Source of the DNA: Alopecurus myosuroides
Taxonomy: Eukaryota > Streptophyta > Magnoliopsida > Poales > Poaceae
Reading direction: 5' to 3'
Assembly (NCBI GenBank): GCA_028641055.1
Contig: CM054062.1
Span: 137,620,682 to 137,684,681 of the forward strand
DNA: 64,000 nt
Below the pieces are notes generated by a model. The model searched no databases, was not told where the DNA came from, and was given only the letters and a program-made list of their open reading frames with translations. A program made the position numbers and the translations under genes. This document shows positions 24,001-34,000 of the stretch, piece after piece; within the stretch, counting starts at the first letter, position 1; each line of letters begins with the position of its first letter.

Positions 24001-25738
24001 ACTTAGTAATATTTTCCCTTTTATGAGGAAGTTAGTAGGCCTACCCTAACAACAATGGAATATACTAACATAGTCACTCAAATATTTTTGAAGGTGAATA
24101 TGACCAAGTGTTTGCATGTATTACTTTAGTTGAAAAAGTAATATGTTTATTCTTAGTGAACTCTTGGAACTTCCTCGACAAGTATGGTTAAAATAAAGTT
24201 AGTATTCTACAAAACTCAACCTATTCCATCCCAAGTAAACCCTTGGAATTTCCTTAACAAGAATGAGACCACTAGAGAATGAATCTTTCAACTCAAACCT
24301 AGACCTTGTCCTAACCAACTTGGTTAAGCCCCTTTTGATATGTTAGTTGCTATGTATGTTTTCTACACTTGTATGTTTGTTTGTTAGGATGCTTGTTTAT
24401 TTGGTTTTGTGTTGTCAATGAATAGATTGTACGGAGAGCAACGATCTTTTGTGAAGAGAGTGTGATATCTTCACCAACTTCAACAAGGCAAGTAACACAT
24501 CATCAACTACCCATTATTTTCTATATGCATTAGTTGATTTTTGAGTAGTATGCATTGATAGGAAATTTTTACTAAGTTATATTATGCTATGCTATTATCC
24601 TAGTAGTGTGTAGCCATCTCTTTTATCCTTGTTATTTATAGCCTTAGAACTTGATAGATGTTATGTAATGAGACAAATGATTTTTACTTGATGTTGTGAA
24701 AAAATTCTAAGTAACAACTTCAATGAACCACCTGGGTGGATTTGGTTGTTTGGCTGATGAGAGTTGAGTGTCTCCCCGAGGGGTGTTCACTTGAGGAATG
24801 CCACCCAGGAACAAAGTGATTATGATGTTCCCCAAGTTTAGATTGCTTCCAGTGCAGCCTTTAGTCATATGGGCTCTGTCTTGATCAACTAAGTTGTGAG
24901 GGTTCAGCCCGGGCTTGACAAGCAGATGTAGCATAATTATAGGTGGAACGGGTCTTGCCATTGGGTTGGATTCTTGCTTCTGAAAGATCTCGTCTCGATT
25001 CTTCTCCTTTCCTTAATGCACTCAGAGTGTATAGGATGTTTGGGTTGAATTGGGTCTGAAGGTGAAAGTGCACAAGCTCTGCAGAGTCAACAAACTAAGA
25101 ACTTAGCCGTGTCCCCGGTTATGGACAACTATGAGCAGCTGGACAAGGAAGGACGGAAGAATCACATCACCATTTTCAATAAGTAAAATTTGACCAAGTG
25201 AACAGTATTTGTGGTGCTTGGATTTCAGTCCAATGATGCCACCCCTTGAAAAGAAAAGTTGTTTTACAAAAGAGATAGAAGAAAATTTGCTTTATGAAAA
25301 CTTAGCCAAAACTCCACTCAGCCAAATGAGCATGTAGTATTAGTCTTGCCATTTATATCCACCATAGTGTTACTTGCCAATACATTAAATTGTATTGACT
25401 CCCTTGTGGCTGCATATTCCATATTGCAGATATTTCTGAAGACGAGTGAGGATTTCGTTTAGGATCTCGAGACTATCGCCAACATGTTTTGCCTGTGGCA
25501 CATGAAGAAGATGGGCTCAATGTTGTACTATGTTTTCCGCTGTATTTCTTTGTTTTCTGCTAGTCCTCTAAGACTATGCAAGTTGTAATACTATTTTGTA
25601 AAGACTGGATCATGCGATGTAATAGAATTTGATGCATTTGCATGATATTTCATTTTGTACTGTGGTGCTAGCAAATGATCCAGGGACTAGCACACTAACA
25701 CAGATGTTCTTACATTATTTAAATGTGGGAACGGTACA
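21057..25738 (+). repeat. 3' LTR of the LARD-like element
   Basis: 4682 bp, near-identical to 14607-19289. The same GC-rich island is at about 22090-22840. Confidence 0.93.
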
Positions 25739-25743
25739 TAGTG

Positions 25744-26843
25744 CAACTAAGGTGAATTTACCTATATGACAAGGATAGCAACTAAAGCAACTAGCACAAC
25801 AATAAATGCAACAAGTACAAGCGAGTAAGGATAACGGCACGAGATAACCGATAGGGAGCACGCGGAGACATGATGTATTCCCGAGTTCCTCCTTGTTAAG
25901 GGAGTACGTCTCGTTGGAGGGGTGTGAGCTCGCCACGAAGGCCTACTCAACGCCACAAAGGCCTCACCCTATTCTCCGATGAACCTCGCCACAAAGGCCT
26001 AGTTCACCTTCCACTATTGATCCCCTTTGAGGCGGGAATCGAATCCTTTACAAACAATCCTGGGGAACACACCCACAACCAAATTGGGGGCTCCCAACAA
26101 TCACAAATCACCAAGAGAAGCAAGAAGCCTAGGTTCTCCACAAGAGGAAACCCTAGGCAAGGATCCCTCAAGCTAATGAGGGGGAAATGGAAATCCGGTT
26201 GGTGAAGATGTAGATCCGGTGCTTCTCCTTCAATCCTCCAAGTTTCAACGAGTTTGAGTGGAGGGAATGGGAGATCTAGCTTGGTGGGTGAGTTCCATTA
26301 ATGGGGACTTCAATTCTGGACGAGCTAACCCTTGGGAAAGAATGAAGGCATCTATTTATAGCTCCCCACAAAACTAGCCGTTTTCTTCACTGTCCACGTG
26401 CAATCCGGAATCACCCGGAATAATTCCGGCTCCCGGAATAACTTCGGAGCAATCCGGATGGCAACAGAAGTTTTTACGGTCATGTCGTAATCCCTCCGGA
26501 TGGCAACGGAAGTTTTTGCGGCCAAGTCGGAATCATCCGGAATGGTCCGGAATCACCCAGAATCATTCCGGATTGCAACAGAGACTTTTGCGGCCAAGTC
26601 GAAATCATCCGGAATGGTCCGGAATAATTCCGGGATGGTCCGAAATAATTCCGGGAAGCACATAAAAGATCTTCTTGGGGCCAGAAAAACGTCTGTTGAT
26701 CTTTTATCTTCTTCACCAATTCTTTGACACCGTTTATGTGCTGATAATGATTATAACCTTTCAACAAATAGCACAGACGGTTAAAACTCCTTTATGTTGT
26801 TAACAAACACACAAAACACAGAGATATCAAAAATGCACTTTCA
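25744..26843 (-). repeat. 5' LTR of the Copia element, distal part
   Basis: Matches 4207-5282, with a TATA box at 26353-26360 and a rearranged palindrome array at about 26400-26660. It ends TGCACTTTCA followed by the TSD CATCT (26844-26848). Confidence 0.92.
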
Positions 26844-26848
26844 CATCT

Positions 26849-27717
26849 CCATCCACTCATACCTCCTCTCGCATCTACTACCGCTTCCACTTACTATAAA
26901 CAATATCCACCATCACCGTTGTTTTACAAGCTTCCATTGCACCGCCATCGCCACGTCCTTGCAGTGCACCGGCACCACAAGCCTCCCCATCTGCCACACC
27001 ACCGAGCCGCCGCATACGCCGCTGCCACACATTAGGGTTAGGGTTTTGGTACTTCTGATTCCTTTTTCTTGCAATATTTCTGTGATCTAAAAGAGTTGTA
27101 ATCAGTTTGAGACACCAAATTCGTGACCTACTGTAGCAGACTCCAAAAAAAATCGTGGTCTCGCCCGACCACACACATAGTCTGAGGTTTGGAGAGAGCA
27201 AAAAAAAAATCGGGAACTCGCCCGACCACGGACATAGTTTGAGGTTTGGAGAGAGCAAAAAGCAAAAAAAAAACTTTATTTTTCTTCCTCTATTTAGTGC
27301 AGTTTCTTACTGCTCTTTGCTCATACATTTTTTCTCCTTTGTTTGTTGTTGTCGCGCCGTGACGTTGTTGGTGTTATAGGCTCGCGTCTCTAACACGGTC
27401 TAGCCTAGGACCAGCACAATACCGTCTTTGAGCATTTATTAAACTTGCATTCCTAGTTTGATTATTGCTAATTCTTGCTACTATATTCAAGCCTCCTAAA
27501 GCTCCACAGATTCTACATCATGCGTTGTGAATTTCACCTGGCAATCGCTCCATCTAATCTTCAATGAGACGTGACATCGTTCGTTGCCATTCACCTCCTG
27601 CTGTTGGGTGAGAAATTGTAAGATCTTTATTTTTGCTGGAAGGATTATGCGACTTGCCACCACATCCTAGTAGGAATAGGAACATCTATTGTGATTTGTT
27701 CTTGTCTTCTACTAATC
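26849..27717 (+). mobile_element. Leader of the chromovirus-like element, second part
   Basis: Continues 3736-4102 after the Copia insertion. It is non-coding, with CAC/CAT-rich sequence and then a tandem repeat at 27153-27266. A short run of pyrimidines precedes the gag start. Confidence 0.75.
27153..27266 (+). repeat. 57-bp tandem duplication with hairpin in the gypsy leader
   Basis: Two adjacent units share CTCGCCCGACCAC...CATAGT.TGAGGTTTGGAGAGAGC and end in A-runs. The first unit contains the perfect inverted repeat GTGGTC-TCGCCC-GACCAC (27155-27172). Confidence 0.8.
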
Positions 27718-28350
27718 ATGGCAGGACCGGGAGCTTGATGTAATTGGGCTTCGTCTATAGTTGGAGATGAACTGACTCCTACGGCACATGAACAACGACC
27801 ACGGAAGGTAGAAACACGCACCCATGTACATGATCAGGTTACTGTTTCTATGCCATCTTTTGAGGGTCATTGTAAACCTGCTTTATACATTGAATGGGAA
27901 TTTGACATTAATGCAATATTTGTTTCCCATAATATTTCTGAGAATAAGAAAGTGAAATTTGCAATTTCTACATTTACAGGTTTGGCTTCTATTTGGTGGA
28001 ATGAATATTGTCATTTATATCCTGATTATATACCTATTACTTGGCATGACTTGAAACTTTCTATGAGATATAAATTTGTTCCATCATATTATACTCGTGA
28101 CATGGTTAAGAAATTGAAAATTTTAAAACAAGGTAAAACAATGTAAGGGAATATTATGATAAGTTAGAAAGTACCTTGTTGCATTCACTTTTAGAAGAAA
28201 GTGAAGAAGAGTTTATGGATAGATTTTTGGAGAGGGTTACACCATGATATTCAGAAAATATTACTGTGTGAAGATGAGATATATTCTATAGACTATTTGT
28301 TTTGTCTTGCTTGTAAAGCTGAACAGGAAATACAAAGACGTGGCAATAAG
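27718..28350 (+). pseudogene. Chromovirus-like gag, frameshifted
   Basis: The frame from ATG 27718 has a TGA at 27736, then reads on to 28143. It holds a Ty3/gypsy gag core: PSFEGHCKPALYIEWEFDIN, FTGLASIWWNEY, TWHDLKLSMRYKFVPSYYTRD. After a one-base shift at about 28143 it continues REYYDKLESTLLHS, and after another at about 28240 as HHDIQKILLCEDEIYSIDYL to AEQEIQRRG at about 28350. No CCHC zinc knuckle is seen. Intact, it would form the capsid. Two frameshifts and a stop disable this copy. Confidence 0.88.
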
Positions 28351-29484
28351 ACCGACAAGAGTTCGATGGAATTACTGTCATCAACAATAAAGAAGGTTAA
28401 ACCCTCGACCATTTCACCTACCATGACAACCACTCAAGAATTTGTGGAGGTCACACCACCACAAGCTCGGGATGTATCTGCATCGATAGTACCTACACCA
28501 TCTGAGTTGGACATATATGGTAATAATAATGGTACTGATTCTGTTCCTCCACATGCTATTGATATATTCCATGAGGATTTGCATACATCATATGTTGAGT
28601 TACCAGTTGTTTTGGTCACACCACCTATCTTAGAGAACTATGTTGCTTATTTGAATTTAACATGTGATCAAATAACCCAAGTAGCTACTGTTTTCAGTGC
28701 ACCTATTATTGATGTTAATGCATCTATTTATACGAGTGCACCCACTGAAATAAGAGTTGATGCAAATGAACCATGTGACTTAATAATCAAATCTGCATTG
28801 GATCATATAGAATTTGTTAGGAATGACGAAGTTTTGGCTACAATTCATCATGCTAATACCTTGTTTTGTGTTCCAATTTATCCACCTATGTTTTTGTCAC
28901 ATGCTAAGCATAAAATTTCTGAAATCACATGTTTGAGTACGTTCAAAAGTGTTAATGTCCCTCATTTAACCTTTCAGCTGATTGGTGATTATGATATTAA
29001 TAATAAATTTTGGGTGCATAAAATTTGTGTCACGTATGATGATATTGTTGTTTACAACAATCTATGCTATGGGCCAATGTATTGTTTCTATGGGATTGTT
29101 CCTAATTTTCATGATCATGTGATACATTTTGGTGTAGTTGATACATTAGAAACTAGTTTATCATATCCATTATGTTTGTCCCATAAGTTATTACCTAGTT
29201 GTGCTACTGATTTGTGCTTCACTTATATTTGCAATTTGAGTTGCATCTTACATATTGGACATATGATTGATAAATTTGTTGTCCATCCATCTCATATTCA
29301 TAATTATCAGAGTAGCGCAGTTGAAGCATGGTTTAAACCTGTTTTGTTGTCACATTTTATGGATTGGTTTGCCCTTGTTTTTCACAAATTTGATCATCGA
29401 TCTTCTGTGAGGACACTGAATTTAATATTGAACAATAAGAACTTATATATATATGTGTTTCTTCTCATGATCATGATTACATGA
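28201..29484 (+). CDS. 427-codon ORF of unknown function after gag
   Basis: The first 50 codons are the gag tail in this frame; the rest has no domain I recognise. It is AT-rich, with a Pro/Thr-rich part (about residues 60-160) and a Cys/His/Tyr-rich second half (CLSTFKSVNVPHL, NNLCYGPMYCFYG, CFTYICNLSCILHIGHM). There is no protease DSG/DTG, no YxDD and no integrase core. It fills the space where pol would lie. Its TGA overlaps the ATG of the next ORF (ATGA at 29481-29484). It may be a real non-autonomous-element protein or an open frame kept by low GC. Confidence 0.5.
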   Translation: MKKSLWIDFWRGLHHDIQKILLCEDEIYSIDYLFCLACKAEQEIQRRGNKTDKSSMELLSSTIKKVKPSTISPTMTTTQEFVEVTPPQARDVSASIVPTPSELDIYGNNNGTDSVPPHAIDIFHEDLHTSYVELPVVLVTPPILENYVAYLNLTCDQITQVATVFSAPIIDVNASIYTSAPTEIRVDANEPCDLIIKSALDHIEFVRNDEVLATIHHANTLFCVPIYPPMFLSHAKHKISEITCLSTFKSVNVPHLTFQLIGDYDINNKFWVHKICVTYDDIVVYNNLCYGPMYCFYGIVPNFHDHVIHFGVVDTLETSLSYPLCLSHKLLPSCATDLCFTYICNLSCILHIGHMIDKFVVHPSHIHNYQSSAVEAWFKPVLLSHFMDWFALVFHKFDHRSSVRTLNLILNNKNLYIYVFLLMIMIT

Positions 29485-30266
29485 GCTTCACTTACACTTG
29501 CAATTATGATTGCTTATTGTTGAGATATTCTTTGTTCCATTATGACAAGTATGTGTTATATATTTTCTATCTCAATTATAATTTTTCATTTGGGAACGAT
29601 AATAGTAACATCTTCAAAGAAAATAATTTGATGCATATGTTCAATCATTTTGATATGACCTCCAACTATGGTAGTGATTTTATGCTAAATAACTTGTTGC
29701 ATGATTGCTTATCTATACAAGTTTTGGCTAGAATTTTTGATACATCACTTCTTTGTGTACCAATGTTGGGATGGTTTAATGATGCGCCTCGCAATATCAG
29801 TGTTATGAATAAAATCTTCACTTATATGTGCAAACTGAGTTGCAATAATTTAATATGGTTTGCTTCTTGCGATAATTATTTGGCTTTATATTTAACAAGA
29901 CATACCACTTACCCCTGTAAATATGTGTCATATGTGCAACAATTAAGAGAAATAAAAATGGATGACATCTACATCTATTATGCGTATACCTTGTCTCTTT
30001 TGTTATCCTTGTTTCAGAAGAAACGGCGCCAAGGACGGCTTATCTTTCAAGAAAGGGAGGATGATGAGGACATGACCAGGACGGATACGACCAATACAAT
30101 TACTACTTCCTCTACACTTCATAAAGAAATAAGGGACATGATTAGATGCTTCTCAAGTAGTTCTCCCACGTCACTTTGGATCCAAGAGAAGATAGAGTCC
30201 CCCCTACTCCACGTTCTGGACGCAGATTCGGACTGCAGAAATATAGCTGACTTCAGAAGGTTATAA
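29481..30266 (+). CDS. Second AT-rich ORF of the chromovirus-like element
   Basis: 261 codons, starting in the ATGA overlap with the previous ORF and running across the polypurine tract (30049-30060) into the 3' LTR. The LTR part (from about residue 194) is therefore only read-through. The segments SFTYTCNYDCLL and IFTYMCKLSCNNL resemble CFTYICNLSCIL in the previous ORF, so the region seems built from diverged repeats. No known domain. Confidence 0.4.
   Translation: MSFTYTCNYDCLLLRYSLFHYDKYVLYIFYLNYNFSFGNDNSNIFKENNLMHMFNHFDMTSNYGSDFMLNNLLHDCLSIQVLARIFDTSLLCVPMLGWFNDAPRNISVMNKIFTYMCKLSCNNLIWFASCDNYLALYLTRHTTYPCKYVSYVQQLREIKMDDIYIYYAYTLSLLLSLFQKKRRQGRLIFQEREDDEDMTRTDTTNTITTSSTLHKEIRDMIRCFSSSSPTSLWIQEKIESPLLHVLDADSDCRNIADFRRL
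30049..30060 (+). promoter_or_regulatory. Polypurine tract of the chromovirus-like element
   Basis: AAGAAAGGGAGG lies one base before the 3' LTR start at 30062. Confidence 0.85.
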
Positions 30267-30918
30267 CATTTTCATACGGGCTCCGAATGGGGTGAATCCT
30301 TTTTTGTTGGAAAGTAGGTCGCGTGCACTTTCCAGAAAAATTGATGTCACCTCAAAATTCGTTTCGAGCAAAAAGGTATGGCCAAAACAGTCCGACCGTG
30401 TAGCTGAAACTGGGCCAGAAATCCTGGAAAAAAGTGTCGCGTCACCTGCCTTGTACGAATTAGGGTTGGATTTTTGGTGCCTTGGGACTTCCTTCCACCT
30501 CCTTGGCCGCCACCCAAGTCTCTCCTCCATATATATCCTCCATAGGTCTCAGTTTAGACTCGGATTTTGTTTAGTTAAAAAGAACTCAGCTTTATTTGCT
30601 AGTCTTCGCCATATGCACGAGTGTCGGATAGACCTCTTGTACTACACACTTGCAGAATCCCACATATCAATATACTTCTTAATTTATCTGCAATTCTGGT
30701 TTCATATTTGGTTCTTGCTTGTTCTCGATTGATTGCAGGAACTAGACCTCAGTGGTTGGGTCGATTGTGCTACAACGCTGTCAAGAACCTCGCGGAGTTG
30801 GTATAACGATTGCTAAGGCGCAACGTCCTAGAACGTTTGTAGTCGGATCGTCAACGTGAGCGCTACCCAAATCGTAGTTGTCATCTCATCGAAAGATCGG
30901 ACACCTTTGCCTCTATCA
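30062..30918 (+). repeat. 3' LTR of the chromovirus-like element
   Basis: 857 bp, TGATGAGGACATG...TATCA, followed by the TSD TTAAG. Confidence 0.9.
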
Positions 30919-31021
30919 TTAAGGCTCACAAATATTCTTTGTCTCTCCTTGTGTCGAATCAATAAATTGGGTTTTACTTCCCTCGAAGACTGTTGCGATC
31001 CCCTATACTTGTGGGTCATCA
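30919..31021 (+). mobile_element. 3' LTR of the Athila-like element, second segment
   Basis: Resumes after the chromovirus-like insertion; the first five bases are the TSD. It ends CTTGTGGGTCATCA. Confidence 0.85.
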
Positions 31022-31096
31022 AAGCACATCGCACGATCAAGCAACAAAGAAGTAGATAGACTAGCAAACATAGGGTCAACAAACACCCCTGTTCCA

Positions 31097-34000
31097 TGTG
31101 ACGCCCCGAGATCGGTCACTATGCAGATTTCAGCATTCCCGCCAAAATCCACATAATAACCAATTCCAGGTTGCCACTTGTGATAACATTACAATAGTTC
31201 ACGAATAATCCACAATTACAACAGAAACAGATAGATACAAGATGACTCAAACGAGCCAGGGTTACAACTGATACATTACAAAGATCCAAAATAACAGCGG
31301 AAGAAACAACATATCGTCCGTCTACGGACAAGATCCAAATTGGACTAAGAGTCCTGAAGATAACCGAGAGCGTCCAATCCCTGCCCAGGCCAAGCCGGAG
31401 GGATTCCCAAGCTAACATCGTCAGACTTCAAACCTGTTGACTGCAATATTGAATATGCAGCCACGAAAGAGATTCGTGGGTCAGTACGGTTAAGTGCTGG
31501 CAAGTGGATAAACCATACTCACAAGTTACCGGCGTAGCCAGTCATCACAAGATACAAATACTTTAGGATCAACGGAAAGGAAGGGGTTATTGCAAATAAG
31601 CGACAGCAGGCTGCACTAACCAACTACAGAGAGATACTACAACTTCCGGCTAACAGAAAGGAGATAAGATCGAGTATAGTAACCAACTGAAAGATAACTT
31701 CAAACAAACCCATCCTGGATCTCGCCCCTTATCCGAAGAAGCAATCCGAGGATAACTCACACAGTTGAGTTAATGATGGTTCAGATTATTGTGTCAATAA
31801 GCCTATTACTAGTCAAGTTGTTAATCATTGGGTGAAAGGTTGTTATTCATTAGGTTTAAGTTGTCCTGAGTACTTGTTAGCCAGTACTTTCACCAAGTAA
31901 TCCATAACCGCGGAAAAACACGGCTTCTCGAGAAGATTATCCCTGCAGGGTTGCACCAATTTAGCCGTACACGCAAGAATAACCCGCCAGATGGGGAGCT
32001 AACCCACCAAGCGAGGTACTCTACACAACTCAACTCTTCTTCGCATCAAGCCCAAAGAACCTTGGGCGCACGGCTAATCGAGCCCCGAAGAAAAGGGGCC
32101 CTCATAGCACTCTAAGACCGTGTCCCCCTATATGCCGACTACGAAAGTTCCACCCGGGATCCAAGGGCTCGCAAGATCATGCATGCAGCAAATGGAAAAC
32201 CCGAACTAAATGAGGCGATTTGGACGAGATGCGAATCGAGTCAAATTGAGGGGGGCGCCCATACTCGCTTCCCACATGCGGGTAGTGCGCTCATCATGGA
32301 TCAGTAGACAAGACCCTTTTCCTATTAGGGTCGACACTAGCAGGCCTCAAAACCACAAGGGCCTCCTGCCGGTGCCTTATCATCAAATTTATTATTAAAC
32401 AATAACAGTAGCATGATTGATTGATTGATTAAACATTGAGCCCCCGGAACATAATAGAGTAGTAACAGAAAGTAACGGGTAACAGACTCGAGCAAAACAA
32501 CCCTAAGCATGATAGTAAGACACGGGCAACAAGCAATGGTTATAGGTATGGTAGTGAGGCAATATCAAGGTTAAGGGATTCATGTGATGGGTTCGTAACA
32601 GAAACAACTACTACTAAGGATAGCAGAAAAGAATCAACGGAAAGAATCGGTAACAAGTGATGAAAGGCAGCCATATGGCAGCAAGTGAGTATACTTGCCT
32701 GAGATCCCGCAAGGTAGCAGAACTTGTCGTTGCTCACATCATCTCAACGTCCTATCCGGGAAGAAGCAACGAACCTCGAACAAACACCGGATGCAACAAT
32801 TACTACTACGGCAAAAGATCCAGCATGATCAAGATATGGATGCATGAGAATTTAATTGATGCATAGAAATAAACTAGTTGACATGATAACAAATTTAAAT
32901 GGACCCATATGCAATTTGAGTTGCATATGAAAAGCCCATGAATTAGGGTTGAAACAATTGTTTTCCAACTAATCAACAGGTGAAGGTGGATTAGCATGAT
33001 GCATTGATGAGGAAAACAACAAAATAACAACAATAGAACCAGTTGGAAATAAGGTTTAACCATTATGAAATTCACTTATTAAGTTTTGGAATGGTTGTTA
33101 CTTAAAGGTGCCACACAAGCATTTGGTTGTTTTCATCAAGTTAATTTGCTCAAAACAGATAACAAAGTTCATATTTGAAAAGAACATCAAATTTTAGTTG
33201 GATTACATGTTTCAAATATTGAAATTGGAATTAGGATAATTTAATTATGAATTAAACAATATTAAACAAGTTTTAAATGGGTTTGAAACAAGTTTGAATT
33301 TAATTGAAGTTTTATTTGTTCAAAACATAAATTCAAATTCACATTTGAAAAGTTCACACTTTGATGGTTTGGAAACATATTTTGCATGTTCAAAATTATT
33401 TTATATTGAGCAAGTTATGATTTTATCAAATTTAAATGAATTAAATAAGTATTAAATTATTTAGGCAATTTAAATTATTCAAACCATGAAACAAAATTTA
33501 TATTTGAAAAGGTTATTCAAAATGGTATGGAAAACATATTTTATTTGCCTTATTTGGAATTGGTATGAATTATTTATGAATTGTTGCAAATTACAATTGA
33601 ATTATTTGAATTCAAATTTAAATTGCATTATGAAAATTCAAAACAGAAAACAAAAGGCACCATTAGATAGAGAATTAAATTTGGACCAGTGTGCATATTT
33701 TAATTTCATTTTTTAGAGTTATAAAATAAAAGTTATAAGCAATTGAAAATGAGGGACCAATCTGTGATTTAATTGGACCTGGATTTGATTACAGAAAGAT
33801 TTAAAACGTATTAAAAAAATTATACCGCGATGGAACCTACCCCAGTCACTGCCAGGGGGCCCAGGGCCGGTGCGTGCTCACGTGGCTGAACAACCCGCTG
33901 ACGGGTGGGGTCAGGATCGCAGAAAGGATTGGGAAAAAGAAGGGCCTTTGCGCGGCCGCGGGGATTCGACCCCGAGACGCGCTGCTCTCGCGCACGGTCG

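Larger units (their letters stand above)
14607..25738 (+). mobile_element. LARD-like non-autonomous LTR element (Sukkula/Erika type)
   Basis: Two LTRs of about 4.68 kb (14607-19289 and 21057-25738) start TGTAACACCCC and end GGAACGCTACA / GGAACGGTACA. They flank an internal region of only 1.77 kb. A perfect TSD, TAGTG, is at 14602-14606 and 25739-25743. A tRNA-Met primer site and a polypurine tract are in place. No gag or pol motif exists anywhere, so all proteins must come from a partner element. Very long LTRs with a non-coding interior define large retrotransposon derivatives such as barley Sukkula, though the Sukkula interior is larger. The family name is from memory. Confidence 0.93.
4103..26843 (-). 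mobile_element. Sirevirus-type Ty1/Copia element (Maximus-like), interrupted
   Basis: The ends TGAAAGT and ACTTTCA are perfect inverted termini, and the element is flanked by a perfect TSD, CATCT. Reading on the minus strand the order is 5' LTR, tRNA-Met primer site, gag with zinc knuckle and a long coiled-coil tail, protease, integrase, reverse transcriptase/RNase H, an extra ORF after pol, polypurine tract and 3' LTR. A coiled-coil gag extension, an env-like ORF after pol and palindrome clusters in the LTR are hallmarks of the Sirevirus lineage. Maximus is a guess at the family. Without the nested LARD the element is about 11.6 kb. Its genes are frameshifted in several places. Confidence 0.9.
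2850..30918 (+). mobile_element. Chromovirus-like Ty3/gypsy element, gag only, interrupted
   Basis: The two LTRs (2850-3721 and 30062-30918) share TGATGAGGACATG starts and TATCA ends. They are flanked by a perfect 5-bp TSD, TTAAG (2845-2849 and 30919-30923). A tRNA-Met type primer site follows the 5' LTR and a polypurine tract precedes the 3' LTR. Removing the nested Copia (4103-26843) leaves an internal region of about 3.6 kb with a decayed gag and two AT-rich ORFs. No protease, reverse transcriptase, RNase H or integrase is seen, so it is non-autonomous. The LTRs differ at about 8% of positions over the first 230 bp by eye, so it is an older insertion. Confidence 0.9.

Noticed and set aside
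30919..31021. Reading the chromovirus-like 3' LTR as ending at 31021 (TGATGA...TCATCA)
   Set aside because: The 5' LTR ends at TATCA before its primer site, and TTAAG flanks 2850 and 30918. The last 103 bp therefore belong to the outer LTR.
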